32,080 nt of DNA, taken from assembly GCA_030649895.1 (NCBI GenBank), contig JAUSEX010000010.1, positions 1 to 32,080 on the forward strand. The letters are read 5' to 3'. Numbering within the stretch: the first letter of the stretch is position 1; each line of letters opens with the position of its first letter. The translations under genes and the position numbers were made by a program. Source of the DNA: Candidatus Omnitrophota bacterium. Lineage in GTDB: Bacteria; Omnitrophota; Gorgyraeia; Gorgyraeales; Gorgyraeaceae. Positions 1-10,299 of the stretch are shown in pieces. The notes below the pieces were generated by a model that worked only from the letters and a program-made list of their open reading frames with translations, was not told where the DNA came from and ran no database searches.

Positions 1-427
1 GGGTAAACCCGCAATATTCCTCGTATTCCCGGCCAAATTTCTTCAGAAGGACAGTTTCCTCTTTTTTCATCTGGGGTATATATATCAATAAAAAAATAAC
101 GGCAAATAACAATAAAAACCATAAATTCAGCAACATCATTACTACGCCCATCCCTATCAAAAATGTCCCAAGATACATTGGGTTCCTGATAATAGCGTAT
201 GGGCCGTCTTTTACCAGGGCATTGCCATTGGAAGATTTTTCTTCCTTATGCCCCCTCGCCGCTATGCGGAATAAAAAACCAAAGAAAATCAATCCCATGC
301 CGATAGCGTCCGACGCATCGTCTGAAATCTCCTGTTTCCAGTGAGGGGACACAAAATTAGAAAACAGGATGATCGCCCCAAGCCCCAAAAACATAAGCGC
401 GCCCTGTATTTTTATGCGAATTTTCAT
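1..427 (-). CDS. Isoprenylcysteine carboxyl methyltransferase (ICMT/PEMT-like) family membrane protein, partial (C-terminus runs off window)
   Basis: Own translation from ATG at 427 (MKIRIKIQGALMFLGLGAIILFSNFVSPHWKQEI...GPYAIIRNPMYLGTFLIGMGVVMML...) open to the window edge; RNPMYLG motif with hydrophobic segments is typical of the family. Absent from the ORF track because it has no stop in the window. Confidence 0.8.
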   Translation of the reverse strand, partial: MKIRIKIQGALMFLGLGAIILFSNFVSPHWKQEISDDASDAIGMGLIFFGFLFRIAARGHKEEKSSNGNALVKDGPYAIIRNPMYLGTFLIGMGVVMMLLNLWFLLLFAVIFLLIYIPQMKKEETVLLKKFGREYEEYCGFT

Positions 428-439
428 ATAAGATACTAC

Positions 440-533
440 TGGCGGAGAGGCAGGGATTCGAACCCTGGATACAGCTTTTCAACCGTATAGCGGTTTAGCA
501 AACCGCCGCACTCGACCACTATGCGACCTCTCC
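440..533 (-). tRNA. tRNA-Ser(GCT), CCA encoded
   Basis: Minus-strand GGAGAGGTCGC...GGTTTGCTAAACC...GGGTTCGAATCCC...CCTCTCCGCCA; anticodon GCT, long variable arm, acceptor GGAGAGG/CCTCTCC. Confidence 0.95.
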
Positions 534-553
534 AGATTTAGCTTTAAGGTTTA

Positions 554-582
554 ATTTTATCACATATCAAGGATACTATCAA
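554..582 (-). promoter_or_regulatory. Sigma70-like promoter for tRNA-Ser(GCT)
   Basis: Minus strand TTGATA - 17 nt - TAAAAT directly upstream of the tRNA. Confidence 0.6.
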
Positions 583-674
583 CACTTCGTTTTTAGGCGA
601 TTTTATTAACTATCCAAATAAAAAAGAGACAGGGTGTGGACGCAGAAAAATCTTGGAGAATCCGAACCATATTT

Positions 675-1127
675 TTATTTTCGCTTACCACAAAAGAATT
701 CTTTCATCAAAGAGCTTGCCTCGTTTTCCAATATACCTTTTTTAACCTTTATTCTATGATTTAATTTTTTATTGTTCAATATTCTAAACGCTGAATCATG
801 CGCTCCGGTTTTTGGATCTTTTGCAGCGTATACCAGGCTCTCTATGCGGCTTAAAACCATGGCTCCTGCGCACATGCTGCAAGGCTCAAGCGTGGAGTAC
901 ATAACGCAATCTACCAGCCTTTCATTCTGCAGAAAATTTGCCGCCTGCGTGATAGCTATTATCTCAGCATGAGCAGTCGGGTCCTTCAACATCTTTATTT
1001 GATTATGGGCCCTGCCGATTATCTTGCCTTTGTATACGATAATAGCCCCCACAGGCACCTCGTCAGCGTCAAATGCCTTTATCGCCTCTTTCAGCGCCTC
1101 TCTCATATAAAACTCATGCTTATTCAT
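675..1127 (-). CDS. tadA: tRNA-specific adenosine deaminase (TadA)
   Basis: HAEIIAI and PCSMCAGA zinc/catalytic motifs; likely start MNKHEFYMREAL rather than the upstream ATG of the ORF track. Confidence 0.9.
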   Translation of the reverse strand: MNKHEFYMREALKEAIKAFDADEVPVGAIIVYKGKIIGRAHNQIKMLKDPTAHAEIIAITQAANFLQNERLVDCVMYSTLEPCSMCAGAMVLSRIESLVYAAKDPKTGAHDSAFRILNNKKLNHRIKVKKGILENEASSLMKEFFCGKRK

Positions 1128-1166
1128 ATGCAAAAATTTTAATGCCTGTGTTGTATGACAAATCAA

Positions 1167-3011
1167 TTACTGTCTTTTCTCTTTAAAAGCACTGCGTCTA
1201 TTTCTGCTGTCGTAAAAGGCCATGAGGCCGAACTGTTTTTCAATAATATAGTGCGCTACTATATATCTCCAGATATCTTTCGCGTAATCTATTCCAAACC
1301 GGCCAGGGCCAAATTCTGCTGTAGACCGCGCAATTATGACTATATAAGGCACGCGCTTATCTTCTAGGTCTTTTACAATCTTTTTTTCTGTATCCGGATT
1401 ATAAAAAGTCCCTGGCAAAAAAGAACAATAGTAGGACGGGTGTTTTCTCTCCGAGAAAAAATTCAATGTCAAGCCTTCCGGAAAGACTATGAGACTATCC
1501 GATGGATCCGTATTATTAGAGATATAATCTAATAATTGTTTATATCTATAAAACACCGGAAACGTCTTTATAGAACCTCTGTGAGAACTTATCTCCAACG
1601 TGCTGTTTCTATACATGTAAAAAGATATGGCGGTATGGCTTAAAATAAACGCCACAGAAACAACTATAAATCCAAATTTATAGAGGCCTCTGGCTTCAAC
1701 CTTTCTGAATATGCCAGGTATTATTTCCAGAAAAAATATATAATAGCACAGCATCCCTGGCACAAGTAAATAAAATCCGTAATGGCCTGCCCAAACATTA
1801 AAAAGCATCCTCAATAACAACATGAATGAAAATACAGAAAAAATCGCCAAAAATAAAAATTTTGGCTGCCCGCCCTGCTTCGAATATTTCCGATATGCAA
1901 TAATAAAAAGCGCTATGCAGATTATAGGAACACACCGATACTGTATTAAATATGGGAAATAATTTTTTTGAATAAAAACAGCTCCTCCGATAAAAAAAAG
2001 CGCCGTTCCGATAACAATCGCGTATCTCTTTATAAAATCCAGCTTTTTCGCTAAAGACAATACCCATCCCCCGAGAAAAAACATAACACTTATACCTGTA
2101 TAGTATAGAACTACTTTAAAGATCAGGATAACATTGTCTTGCAAATGAATGGCGCCGAATAGATTGCCAGTAAAACTCTGTTTGAGATCTAAATTTATCA
2201 GTATTATCTCTATATTTCTCATAAACAAATTCCTGAATCCTATATTAGCCGCAGGAGAAGAGATTTTTGAAATAACTATAAAAAAACTATAAACAAGACT
2301 AACTATAAAAACCGGGATTAAACAAAATACTGTAAATCCCTTGAATAATTTTTTGCGATTACCATGTCTTTTGAAATCTAGCAGCATGCCTAAAAAAATC
2401 GCCGCGATAAGCGGACCGCCTACTTCTGTCCTAGAAAGTAAGGAAAGTATCGTAAAAAACACGCAAAGATATTGGTATATATTTTTCTCTTTTGTTAGAA
2501 AACGATAATAGAAAAACAAAACAATAATCGCAAATATAATGCTATAAATTGTCGCATAACTATAAGGGATGATAAAATTAAATATGCCTGAATAATAGTA
2601 CTGACCGAATGCAAAAACAGCTAGAAAAGTAATTACAGCTAACAGCGAGAAAGTCGCGTTCAGGAAAATACGGGATGTCTTATAAAAAAATAGGCAAAAT
2701 ACCAGGGTAACGAGTACGCCACTTATAATAAAGGTATGAAAATGCAGCCCAAAAATCATGCACAGTAATGTATTAAAATATGGCGCGAACGGCCCGTGTT
2801 CGTAGGATATGTCTTTATATAAAACTCCTCCTGAAAGCAGGTTGTAAGGTACGTAGAGCTCTCTTCCTGTATCGATAAGAGGGGATCCCCATTTCAGCCA
2901 TGAGATATTCAATAGATAAATAAACATCCCTATAATAAATATTGCGGGCGTCCATCCTTTTTGCCAGTATTTTCTGCATGTATTCCAATAATTTAGAAAA
3001 ACTATTTTCAT
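1167..3011 (-). CDS. Multi-pass membrane protein, glycosyltransferase family 39/PMT-like (putative)
   Basis: 614 aa, many predicted hydrophobic helices, N-terminal WGSPLIDTGRELYVPYNLLSGGVLYKDISYEHGPFAPYFN resembles GT39/ArnT-type first loops with acidic residues. Confidence 0.6.
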   Translation of the reverse strand: MKIVFLNYWNTCRKYWQKGWTPAIFIIGMFIYLLNISWLKWGSPLIDTGRELYVPYNLLSGGVLYKDISYEHGPFAPYFNTLLCMIFGLHFHTFIISGVLVTLVFCLFFYKTSRIFLNATFSLLAVITFLAVFAFGQYYYSGIFNFIIPYSYATIYSIIFAIIVLFFYYRFLTKEKNIYQYLCVFFTILSLLSRTEVGGPLIAAIFLGMLLDFKRHGNRKKLFKGFTVFCLIPVFIVSLVYSFFIVISKISSPAANIGFRNLFMRNIEIILINLDLKQSFTGNLFGAIHLQDNVILIFKVVLYYTGISVMFFLGGWVLSLAKKLDFIKRYAIVIGTALFFIGGAVFIQKNYFPYLIQYRCVPIICIALFIIAYRKYSKQGGQPKFLFLAIFSVFSFMLLLRMLFNVWAGHYGFYLLVPGMLCYYIFFLEIIPGIFRKVEARGLYKFGFIVVSVAFILSHTAISFYMYRNSTLEISSHRGSIKTFPVFYRYKQLLDYISNNTDPSDSLIVFPEGLTLNFFSERKHPSYYCSFLPGTFYNPDTEKKIVKDLEDKRVPYIVIIARSTAEFGPGRFGIDYAKDIWRYIVAHYIIEKQFGLMAFYDSRNRRSAFKEKRQ

Positions 3012-3022
3012 ATTTTTTTACC

Positions 3023-4458
3023 CTAAAGCACCGAGGACTTCCTGTTAAACTTCATAAACCATAAATTAATCGCTATTTTTAAATTTTTAAAAAAATCTTT
3101 GTAAAATTCGACTCTTCCCGCCTTCCTTAATATATATAAAGGCGAGAAATAAAACTGCCTATAGGCCTTAGCAACCCATCCCCCAGCATTTGGAAAAATG
3201 AAAGGCAAGCTATCGTTTCGCCTGCCAAGAACAAAATCCCTCCAGTAATCCTTGGGAATCAGCCTCAACTCTTCACATTCCCTTGAGAGTTGCGTTTCCG
3301 GCATAGGCGTTGCAGGAAAAAATGCCGCGTAGTCAGGCCTTATGGTCTTGGCAAACCTTATAGTCTGCTTTATGGTCTCTTCCGTCTCCCCAAGATATCC
3401 TATAATAAAATAGCTAACGGTCTTTATCCCGTATTTTCTGCAAAGGCGCACTGCCTCCCGTGAACTTGCCGTATCAATGCCCTTATCTATCTTCTTCAGA
3501 ATCTCATCTGAACCAGACTCTATACCAAGTCTAAACGTATGACAGCCTGCTTTCTTAGCTGCGCTCACAATCTCCTCGTCTATATTGTTTACCCTTGTAG
3601 GGGCTTGCCATTCTAAATCCCATTTTTTTGATATAAGCTTATCGCAGAATTCTAAAAAATACGACTTTTTTAAAGAGATTGTTTCATCTACAAAATTAAT
3701 AGAACAAACTTTATGCTTCTCTACCATGTAACCTATCTCTTCGATAGCCCTATCGATTGATTTAAAACGAACTTTACGTAGCAGCGGATTCCGAAAACAA
3801 AAACCGCAGTTAAATGGGCATCCCCTGGATAGGAAAAGTGATATAACGTTGCCTTTTGCGTTCGGCATCCGGTACCTGGATAAATCAATAAGATGATACG
3901 CCGGAAACGGCAATATATCCAAGTCCTGATTAAACCCATAAGATTCATTTATGATTACACCTTTATCCGATTTTCGCACAAGGCCTGCAATTCCTGAAAA
4001 GTCGCCGGAGCCATCCTGTAATGCCTTAAGAAATCCTGTAAAAGGCTTCTCTGCTTCGCCCGCGAACCCATAGTCAAACTCAGGATAAGAAAGTGTTTCA
4101 CTTGCAAAAATCATCATATGCGTGCCACCACAGACAATCACAGCTTCAGGTAAAACACGCCGTATTGTCTTTGCAGTATAGAGAGCGCCGCGAAAATTAG
4201 TAGTGATAATGCTTACTCCAACTACATCCGGCTTGTTTTTAGCCAGAAAAGTCTCGAGCAAATTTTCGTTATTATCGCTTGCCTCGCAGTCATAGATTAA
4301 CACATCAAAACCTGCCTGCTCTACCGCAGCTGCAAGACAGCAAAGATTTAGCGGAGGAACAAGGCCTATCGAAGACTCAAAATTATCAGACGACTGGCTA
4401 TTTATGTATTCCCGGATAAGGGGCCTGACTAGTAAAACTTTTAACTTAGGTCTCATAG
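3023..4458 (-). CDS. B12-binding-domain radical SAM protein (BchE-like class B)
   Basis: CPFNCGFCFRNP (CxxxCxxC) after an N-terminal Rossmann-like domain (VVGVSIITTNFRGALYTAKTIRRVLPEAVIVCGGTH). Start MRPKLKVLLVRPLI at 4458 avoids the long overlap with the upstream gene. Confidence 0.9.
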
Positions 4459-4472
4459 TAGCACCAGACAGC

Positions 4473-5999
4473 TTAATGCCTGCAGAACCCTCTAAACTGC
4501 TCCGGGATAAAGCCGACACGAATATTTTTTCCACTGAAGAAATCCTGAATTTTTTCCTGATTACGGCCTCCGGCCGGAGCAACTCCAGAAATAATCCCGG
4601 AATCAACCAGCACTAAAGGGGCATCTGTAAATGGAAAAAATGCATCAGCGGCAAAACTAGCTCCAAACAAATCTCCATGTAATTTTATAGCCCGGCTAAC
4701 AGCAGTTTCAGCGGCGTCTACTGTCGAAGGTCCGCCGGTGCAGGAAAGAAGCTGTCGTTCGCGGGATAAGGCAATTTCGTTTCCGCCATGAAAAGAGGTA
4801 AATGCCGCAGCCCAGGATATTATTATATCATCCAGGTTCTCTGGTAAACTTTTAGCGCCCCAGTTTAGTGCTGAAATATCCAATATAAAGTCTGCGATGC
4901 TCTGCCTGATCACCCCGCCTCTTACAAAACGATAATCCCATGCCTGTTTTCGTAGTTCCGGAGAATATAAAAACTTATTGATAAAAAGTTTCGTATTTTT
5001 ACAGCCTGCCAAAATAAGCCTTGCGCCGTCTTCTATTTCAGGAGCGCTAATCACATCAAGCATCCAGTTTGTTTTACCGCATAATTTTCCGCGTTTATCG
5101 CTTGATATTAATGCCGCGCTATATTTAGAACTGAGTTTAAAATTTACGATTACCTCTCCGCCCCAGATTGCAAGAGGATTCCCCCATAACGCCTTTTCAA
5201 TGGAGGCCTCTCCTGACTCCCAATCAACCCCTATGCCACAGGCATTGCCATGTTTTGCCGCAACGGTTATATAAGGCTGTTTACTATATTGAAGCCTGAA
5301 CGCGCAAGAAAGCTTTGTGACTGTCTCAGTTACGCTATCAAGGTCTGCCATGTTTGTATAACAAGGCTTATTATCTGAAATAAGCTGGTAGCCGGGCAAT
5401 GTAAAATCTTCATTGTCTTTCATCCCCCAGATTTCCGCTTTCTGGTATGGATTTTCGCCATTCATAAGATCATAATACCTTTTAATTCTCAGATACTGCA
5501 ATTTACCGGCGGAGACAGATTCGGCAACCAGGTTATAATAATCTGCGATCTTTTCAGCAGCATCAGAAATTAAAATATCGCGCATTTCCTGCGACACATC
5601 CCTGCACTTAGATATGGCCTCTGTAACGGATTTCATGGCCGCATATGAAGTCACAGGCACTCTCCTGCCTTTAACAGCCAAAGCCAACAAGGCATTGCCC
5701 CCTACGTCTAAGCCGCTCTTGGGCCCATATGTAATATCATAAACGAGTTCTATCCGTTCTGAAAAATCATTGTCTGTTAAGGCCGCTTCCATCCTGGGAT
5801 GCAACGTAGGAGGGAATTTATATTTCTCAGGGCATCCTGTGAAATCCGCAATTGAATCCGCCGGGATATTATTTTCTCTAAGCAGATTGCATGCCAAATC
5901 AGTAGCAACAATAGACCAGCCATTTTTAATCAGGATGCTTGCGAATTCAACTACACCCTTCAGCTCATTAACGGAAAACAAGGCTATTTTTCTCTTCAT
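4473..5999 (-). CDS. Divergent PurH-like protein (AICAR formyltransferase/IMP cyclohydrolase fold)
   Basis: Full-length collinear resemblance to PurH: VNELKGVVEFASIL, TLHPRM, DVGGNALLALAVKG, NGENPYQKA, AAKHGNACG, IWGGEVIVN, ADAFFPFTDAP, APAGGRNQE, C-terminal FRGFCRH; several canonical motifs altered. Confidence 0.8.
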   Translation of the reverse strand: MKRKIALFSVNELKGVVEFASILIKNGWSIVATDLACNLLRENNIPADSIADFTGCPEKYKFPPTLHPRMEAALTDNDFSERIELVYDITYGPKSGLDVGGNALLALAVKGRRVPVTSYAAMKSVTEAISKCRDVSQEMRDILISDAAEKIADYYNLVAESVSAGKLQYLRIKRYYDLMNGENPYQKAEIWGMKDNEDFTLPGYQLISDNKPCYTNMADLDSVTETVTKLSCAFRLQYSKQPYITVAAKHGNACGIGVDWESGEASIEKALWGNPLAIWGGEVIVNFKLSSKYSAALISSDKRGKLCGKTNWMLDVISAPEIEDGARLILAGCKNTKLFINKFLYSPELRKQAWDYRFVRGGVIRQSIADFILDISALNWGAKSLPENLDDIIISWAAAFTSFHGGNEIALSRERQLLSCTGGPSTVDAAETAVSRAIKLHGDLFGASFAADAFFPFTDAPLVLVDSGIISGVAPAGGRNQEKIQDFFSGKNIRVGFIPEQFRGFCRH

Positions 6000-7057
6000 T
6001 ATCTCACATGCCCTATTTTAATAATATTCCTTATAGCGTCAAAATTCATACTGCTGACCAGATTCTTTTCTACGCTCGAAAGGTAAAAACATGCCCTGCA
6101 CTTATGATCAGCGATATTGAACCACGCCTCTTTTACGTCCATCTTCAATACGTTCGGAGCGTCGTAATATCCTATAAGGTTTGTGCAAGGATACAATCTT
6201 CCATCTGTATCTATCGTGGCGAATGTCCTACCGCCATAACATGGAATTGGCCTAAAATCCGGAAATTCTTTTAATTCGTCCTCGTATAGAAAAAAACGTG
6301 TATAAGGAGGAGGCCAGTCGCGCGCATTCTTTAAATTTGTAATAGAATTGAAAAATCTCGTTGGATGTTTTTTCTTTAATTCTATAATTTTGCTCAGCGC
6401 CTTTCTTAAATCAGCGTCGCCAGGCGTATCCTTGCTGACAGTTTTGACCTTTCCGTCTTCGGAACTCTGTGGGAACAGCAACCCAAAATTCAGGATAGCG
6501 TCATACCTTACCGCGATATCAAAAATCTCATCGATATTATTCACATTATGCTTCTGAATTGTCGCCCTTACGCTCCGGTTAACGCCGTTATTTTTTAATA
6601 ACTCCAGGGCGGCTATTGCCCGCTCATAGCTCCCATCGCCTCTTGTAATGTCATTCACCCCCATAGGCCCGTCTACGCTGACGCAAACCATATTAAGCCT
6701 TTTTACCGCATCTATGCAATGTTCAAGAAAATATCCGTTGGTAACTGTAGAGCACGAAAGTTTCTTGTCTTTTACATAATTTATTATATCCGCTATATGC
6801 GGATGAAGGAACGGCTCTCCCCCTATCAGAGAGACCTCCAGGACGCCCAGCTCTTTAAACGCGTCCACTATCCTGAATATATCCTGCCTGGATATATCTT
6901 CGCACTTTCTTTTATAAAAATTTGAGTAGCAATAAGTGCATTTTAAATTGCATTTATCTGTTATGTGAATATTAATTTCCAAAGGCGCATATTTTTTAAA
7001 TAACTTTAATTTTATGATATGCATGCCGCCCCGTATCTTTTCCATAACATTCTTCAT
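5999..7057 (-). CDS. Radical SAM/SPASM-like protein
   Basis: CNLKCTYCYSN near N-terminus, LIGGEPFLHP, C-terminal Cys cluster CYGGRTFATIDTDGRLYPCTN...CRACF. Stop overlaps PurH-like start (TAATG). Confidence 0.9.
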   Translation of the reverse strand: MKNVMEKIRGGMHIIKLKLFKKYAPLEINIHITDKCNLKCTYCYSNFYKRKCEDISRQDIFRIVDAFKELGVLEVSLIGGEPFLHPHIADIINYVKDKKLSCSTVTNGYFLEHCIDAVKRLNMVCVSVDGPMGVNDITRGDGSYERAIAALELLKNNGVNRSVRATIQKHNVNNIDEIFDIAVRYDAILNFGLLFPQSSEDGKVKTVSKDTPGDADLRKALSKIIELKKKHPTRFFNSITNLKNARDWPPPYTRFFLYEDELKEFPDFRPIPCYGGRTFATIDTDGRLYPCTNLIGYYDAPNVLKMDVKEAWFNIADHKCRACFYLSSVEKNLVSSMNFDAIRNIIKIGHVR

Positions 7058-7061
7058 TAGG

Positions 7062-8111
7062 CTATGTCTCCTTTAAAAACGCCGGGTGTTTTTCTACGGG
7101 AACCGACTGGCCCAGGCTTCTTATCGGCTCATTAAATCTCTCTATAAATTGCCTGTCGTACGTCCTTAGGCATAATGATTTAGAGCCTATATTTTGTCTG
7201 TAAAAATTTATCATACGGCCCCATATATCCCGCAAGGATTCCTGTCTCAGATTACCGAAAGAGATGGGGTTAAATGCGCAAGGCCACACCTCTCCATAAG
7301 GGGTTATGTATATCTTTTCTAAGATAGCCGGACACCCGGGCAATAAGCTAAGATTAGCGCTAAAATCCGTTTTTATTATTTTATATTTTTTTACCAGCTC
7401 CAGCACCTTGAAGGCATTTGGCTCAGATAAATATACATTATAATTACCAGACCATCTGCCGATACTGCCACCGTGGGCGATGCATAAAAAAATAGCGTTA
7501 TTCTCCGCAAATCGCAGCATTTCATAAATTTTATTGAAATTAAAATCGCCTAGGGTCAGGCTGATCGCGAAATTGACCTTTTCCTTCTTCGACCATTCAA
7601 GGGCATTCATAACAGCCTTAAAATGACCGTTATAGCCGCGAATTTTATCGTTCTCTTCTTCGGAAACGCTCTCTAAGCTCACCACTATGGTATCAATGCC
7701 AAGCAGCGTATATTCGCGTATCTTTTCCTGCGTCAAGTTAATCCCATTGGTAACCAGATTCACTATTTTATTATCAGGGTTCAGCGCTGGGATAATCTCG
7801 CTGACGTCATGGCGCATCAAAGGCTCCCCCCCTGTAATATTTACGGAAACGCAGCCAAGTTCATCTAATTGTCTGCCGAGAGACGCATATTCGTCCGGCG
7901 ACATCCGCGTCTTCTCTTTTTCAGGGTTGCATAATTTGAAGCAGGAGCACATTACGCACTTGGAATTACACGTAAACGTAATCGCTATTTCAGCCACCCT
8001 TAAATGCGGACGTTTCAAAATAGCGCGGTCAAAAATACCGGAGAATACTCTGAGTAACGCCTTTGGCTTTTTAAATATAAAGTCTTTATATCCTAATACA
8101 AGTTCTATCAT
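7062..8111 (-). CDS. Radical SAM/SPASM-like protein
   Basis: CNSKCVMCSC, NITGGEPLMRHD, C-terminal CPAILEKIYITPYGEVWPCAFNPISFGNL. Confidence 0.9.
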   Translation of the reverse strand: MIELVLGYKDFIFKKPKALLRVFSGIFDRAILKRPHLRVAEIAITFTCNSKCVMCSCFKLCNPEKEKTRMSPDEYASLGRQLDELGCVSVNITGGEPLMRHDVSEIIPALNPDNKIVNLVTNGINLTQEKIREYTLLGIDTIVVSLESVSEEENDKIRGYNGHFKAVMNALEWSKKEKVNFAISLTLGDFNFNKIYEMLRFAENNAIFLCIAHGGSIGRWSGNYNVYLSEPNAFKVLELVKKYKIIKTDFSANLSLLPGCPAILEKIYITPYGEVWPCAFNPISFGNLRQESLRDIWGRMINFYRQNIGSKSLCLRTYDRQFIERFNEPIRSLGQSVPVEKHPAFLKET

Positions 8112-8116
8112 GCAGG

Positions 8117-8617
8117 CTATTCTGGCTCCACCCGATACTTGACGAGATCGTCTTTATAAAAACAGTTGAACTCTTTTACGATAGAATCCTCTGTTAAAAA
8201 TATATCAGAAAAAGAAATTATATTATAAAGCATCTTATAGAGGAGTCCTTTTTCTTTATCAAAACTAAAAATGAAGCTGTCGCTGTCTGCATATCCCATG
8301 CAGCAGTTACGGTTATTTCTTGTTATCTTGACTTCCATGCCTGCTGGATGGCTGTTCTCCAAGGGTTTTACGCTCATCACCACTCCTTCGGGACTAGGGC
8401 AATTTACAATAACGCCTTCGCCGTAATTAACCCAATTGAACCACCCTTCACAGGAAAGGGTCAGCATATAGGGATACACAGCATGAAAAGCCAGTATGCA
8501 AAATTTTTCCGGCAGAATATATTTCAGCGCTATACTTTCTTCCGCGTCTTTCCATTTATATTTTATCTTCAAATTAACTAAATTATATCTCTGGCAAAAA
8601 TTAATAAAATTTTGCAT
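8117..8617 (-). CDS. Cys-containing protein resembling a degenerate two-unit TIGR04076-like protein
   Basis: CILAFHAVYPYMLTL...NCPSPEGVVMSVK followed by MEVKITRNNRNCCMGYADSDSFIFSF; parallels the neighbouring ORF. Confidence 0.5.
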   Translation of the reverse strand: MQNFINFCQRYNLVNLKIKYKWKDAEESIALKYILPEKFCILAFHAVYPYMLTLSCEGWFNWVNYGEGVIVNCPSPEGVVMSVKPLENSHPAGMEVKITRNNRNCCMGYADSDSFIFSFDKEKGLLYKMLYNIISFSDIFLTEDSIVKEFNCFYKDDLVKYRVEPE

Positions 8618-8620
8618 AAA

Positions 8621-9238
8621 TTAACCTGAAATAATTTCGTAGGTTACCCCGACATAATCAGGGCAGTGCACACAAAAAGAACCCTGGTTTTTGTTTTTAA
8701 TGCCGGGTAACGACCTCACGTAAGGATAAACTAAAGCAAAGCCTGCTGGGCACAGTTCATCTCTTCTGCTTATATTAAACTTGAACCTGTCTCCTGTCTT
8801 GTAGCCCTTCGGGCATGCAGGACCTGCTTCCATAACCTCTATGATCACATTCCTAAGAGGGATATCAAAGGCGCGATAAACTTTTTTTAAAACCTCTTCC
8901 ATGAATTCCTTTAATATCCTTAAGAAAGGCGGCAGGATTTCTTCGCTTCTTATTCTAACCTTCACCCCTTCAGGCGCAGGACAGACAACAATCATCTCCT
9001 CTGTGCCTTTTTTTCTGGGACGCATATTTACAGGAACGCCGTTATACAGAAGCGCTAGGCAACTCGGGTAGGCTTCATAAAAAATTTCCCGGCATAGACC
9101 TTCCGGCGCAATCGCTGACGCAGAATAAAGTTCTCCTTTTTTCTTATGATATTTGCACCCACGCTGAATATCAACCACTTTAATCTTGAAATTCAGGTCA
9201 TCTGCGCAATATTTGCAATTCATAGCTTTAAAGGACAA
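8621..9238 (-). CDS. Tandem two-unit TIGR04076-like protein
   Basis: Second unit VIIEVMEAGPACPKGYKTGDRFKFNI...CPAGFALVYPYVRSL...CVHCPDYVGVTYEI; first unit IKVVDIQRGCKYHKKKGELY...CREIFYEAYPSCLALLY...VVCPAPEGVKVRI. Confidence 0.6.
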   Translation of the reverse strand: MSFKAMNCKYCADDLNFKIKVVDIQRGCKYHKKKGELYSASAIAPEGLCREIFYEAYPSCLALLYNGVPVNMRPRKKGTEEMIVVCPAPEGVKVRIRSEEILPPFLRILKEFMEEVLKKVYRAFDIPLRNVIIEVMEAGPACPKGYKTGDRFKFNISRRDELCPAGFALVYPYVRSLPGIKNKNQGSFCVHCPDYVGVTYEIISG

Positions 9239-10283
9239 AATTTGTCAAAGCGTTGCATAAGGCCTTCGGGTTTAAATTTGTTATAAGGCTCTGTTCGATT
9301 GTGCCTAATTCCTTACAGGCAACACAGTCCAGGATTGCGAGATGATCCCACGCTGCCTGAAAACCTACTTCGTACAGATTTTTTCCATAGCCCCATTTTT
9401 TAGTGCACGCATAGACATCGCCGTTCACGTTTATAAAACACTGATTCCTGCCCAACTGACAGGGATAATAACAGCCTCTAGGAATCTTATCCAGGTCTTT
9501 TTTATAAATTATTGTCCTGTCTTTAAAAGGCCATTTTTTGGCATAGCTGACAGCTACATCCGAGCTTATAACAGGATATCCTTTTTTCTTCAGGTTTTTA
9601 TAATTCTCGTAGAATTTCATTGTCTCTTCTTCGGAAAGCAGAAAATCCTGGTCTAACCTGCCAACTCCTGGAATTCCATTCTCAGAATAATTAAACTTTA
9701 TCTTAAGCCTATTACAGAAATCCGCTAGGAACCTTAAGGATTCCGGGCTCATTGTCTTTTTACACAGGGTCGCGTGAACCCGTATATTTAAACCGTTTTT
9801 TACTCCGAATTCTATCCCCTCCGCTATCTTTTCAAAAGAACCATTTCCGCGCGCCAGATCATTTGATTCCTTATTCCCGTCCAGGCTTATGCAGACATGA
9901 TCGAGTTTCTTTAATGCCCCTATCCTTTTTTGCACAAAATAGCCGTTTGTTGTGATCTCGATAAACATACCCTTCCCGTGAATATAATCCACGATCTCCT
10001 CTATATCATCCCTGATCAAAGGCTCTCCACCCAGGATATCTACCCATCGGCACCCTGCTTTATAAATCTGGTCTACGATATTTTTCAAATCAGATAGATT
10101 TGGTTCGCGTATCTCTTTGGAATTTATAATACTAGACGCGTAACAGTAAACACATCTGAGATTGCAGTATTTTGTTACCAGAAAGCTCACCCTGGCAGGT
10201 ATTCTTTTAGTGCTCAGTCTGCGTTTTATAAGCGCTGTTATTGCCTTTCTGCCGTTATAAACCCGTTTTATCCAAAATGACAT
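9228..10283 (-). CDS. Radical SAM/SPASM-like protein
   Basis: CNLRCVYCYASS, DILGGEPLIRDD, C-terminal CQLGRNQCFINVNGDVYACTK...CVACKEL. Confidence 0.9.
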   Translation of the reverse strand: MSFWIKRVYNGRKAITALIKRRLSTKRIPARVSFLVTKYCNLRCVYCYASSIINSKEIREPNLSDLKNIVDQIYKAGCRWVDILGGEPLIRDDIEEIVDYIHGKGMFIEITTNGYFVQKRIGALKKLDHVCISLDGNKESNDLARGNGSFEKIAEGIEFGVKNGLNIRVHATLCKKTMSPESLRFLADFCNRLKIKFNYSENGIPGVGRLDQDFLLSEEETMKFYENYKNLKKKGYPVISSDVAVSYAKKWPFKDRTIIYKKDLDKIPRGCYYPCQLGRNQCFINVNGDVYACTKKWGYGKNLYEVGFQAAWDHLAILDCVACKELGTIEQSLITNLNPKALCNALTNFVL

Positions 10284-10299
10284 TTATCTATCCTCTAAA

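Noticed and set aside
7687-8142. Plus-strand 151-aa ORF
   Set aside because: Antisense to a radical SAM gene with clear CxxxCxxC and GGEP motifs.
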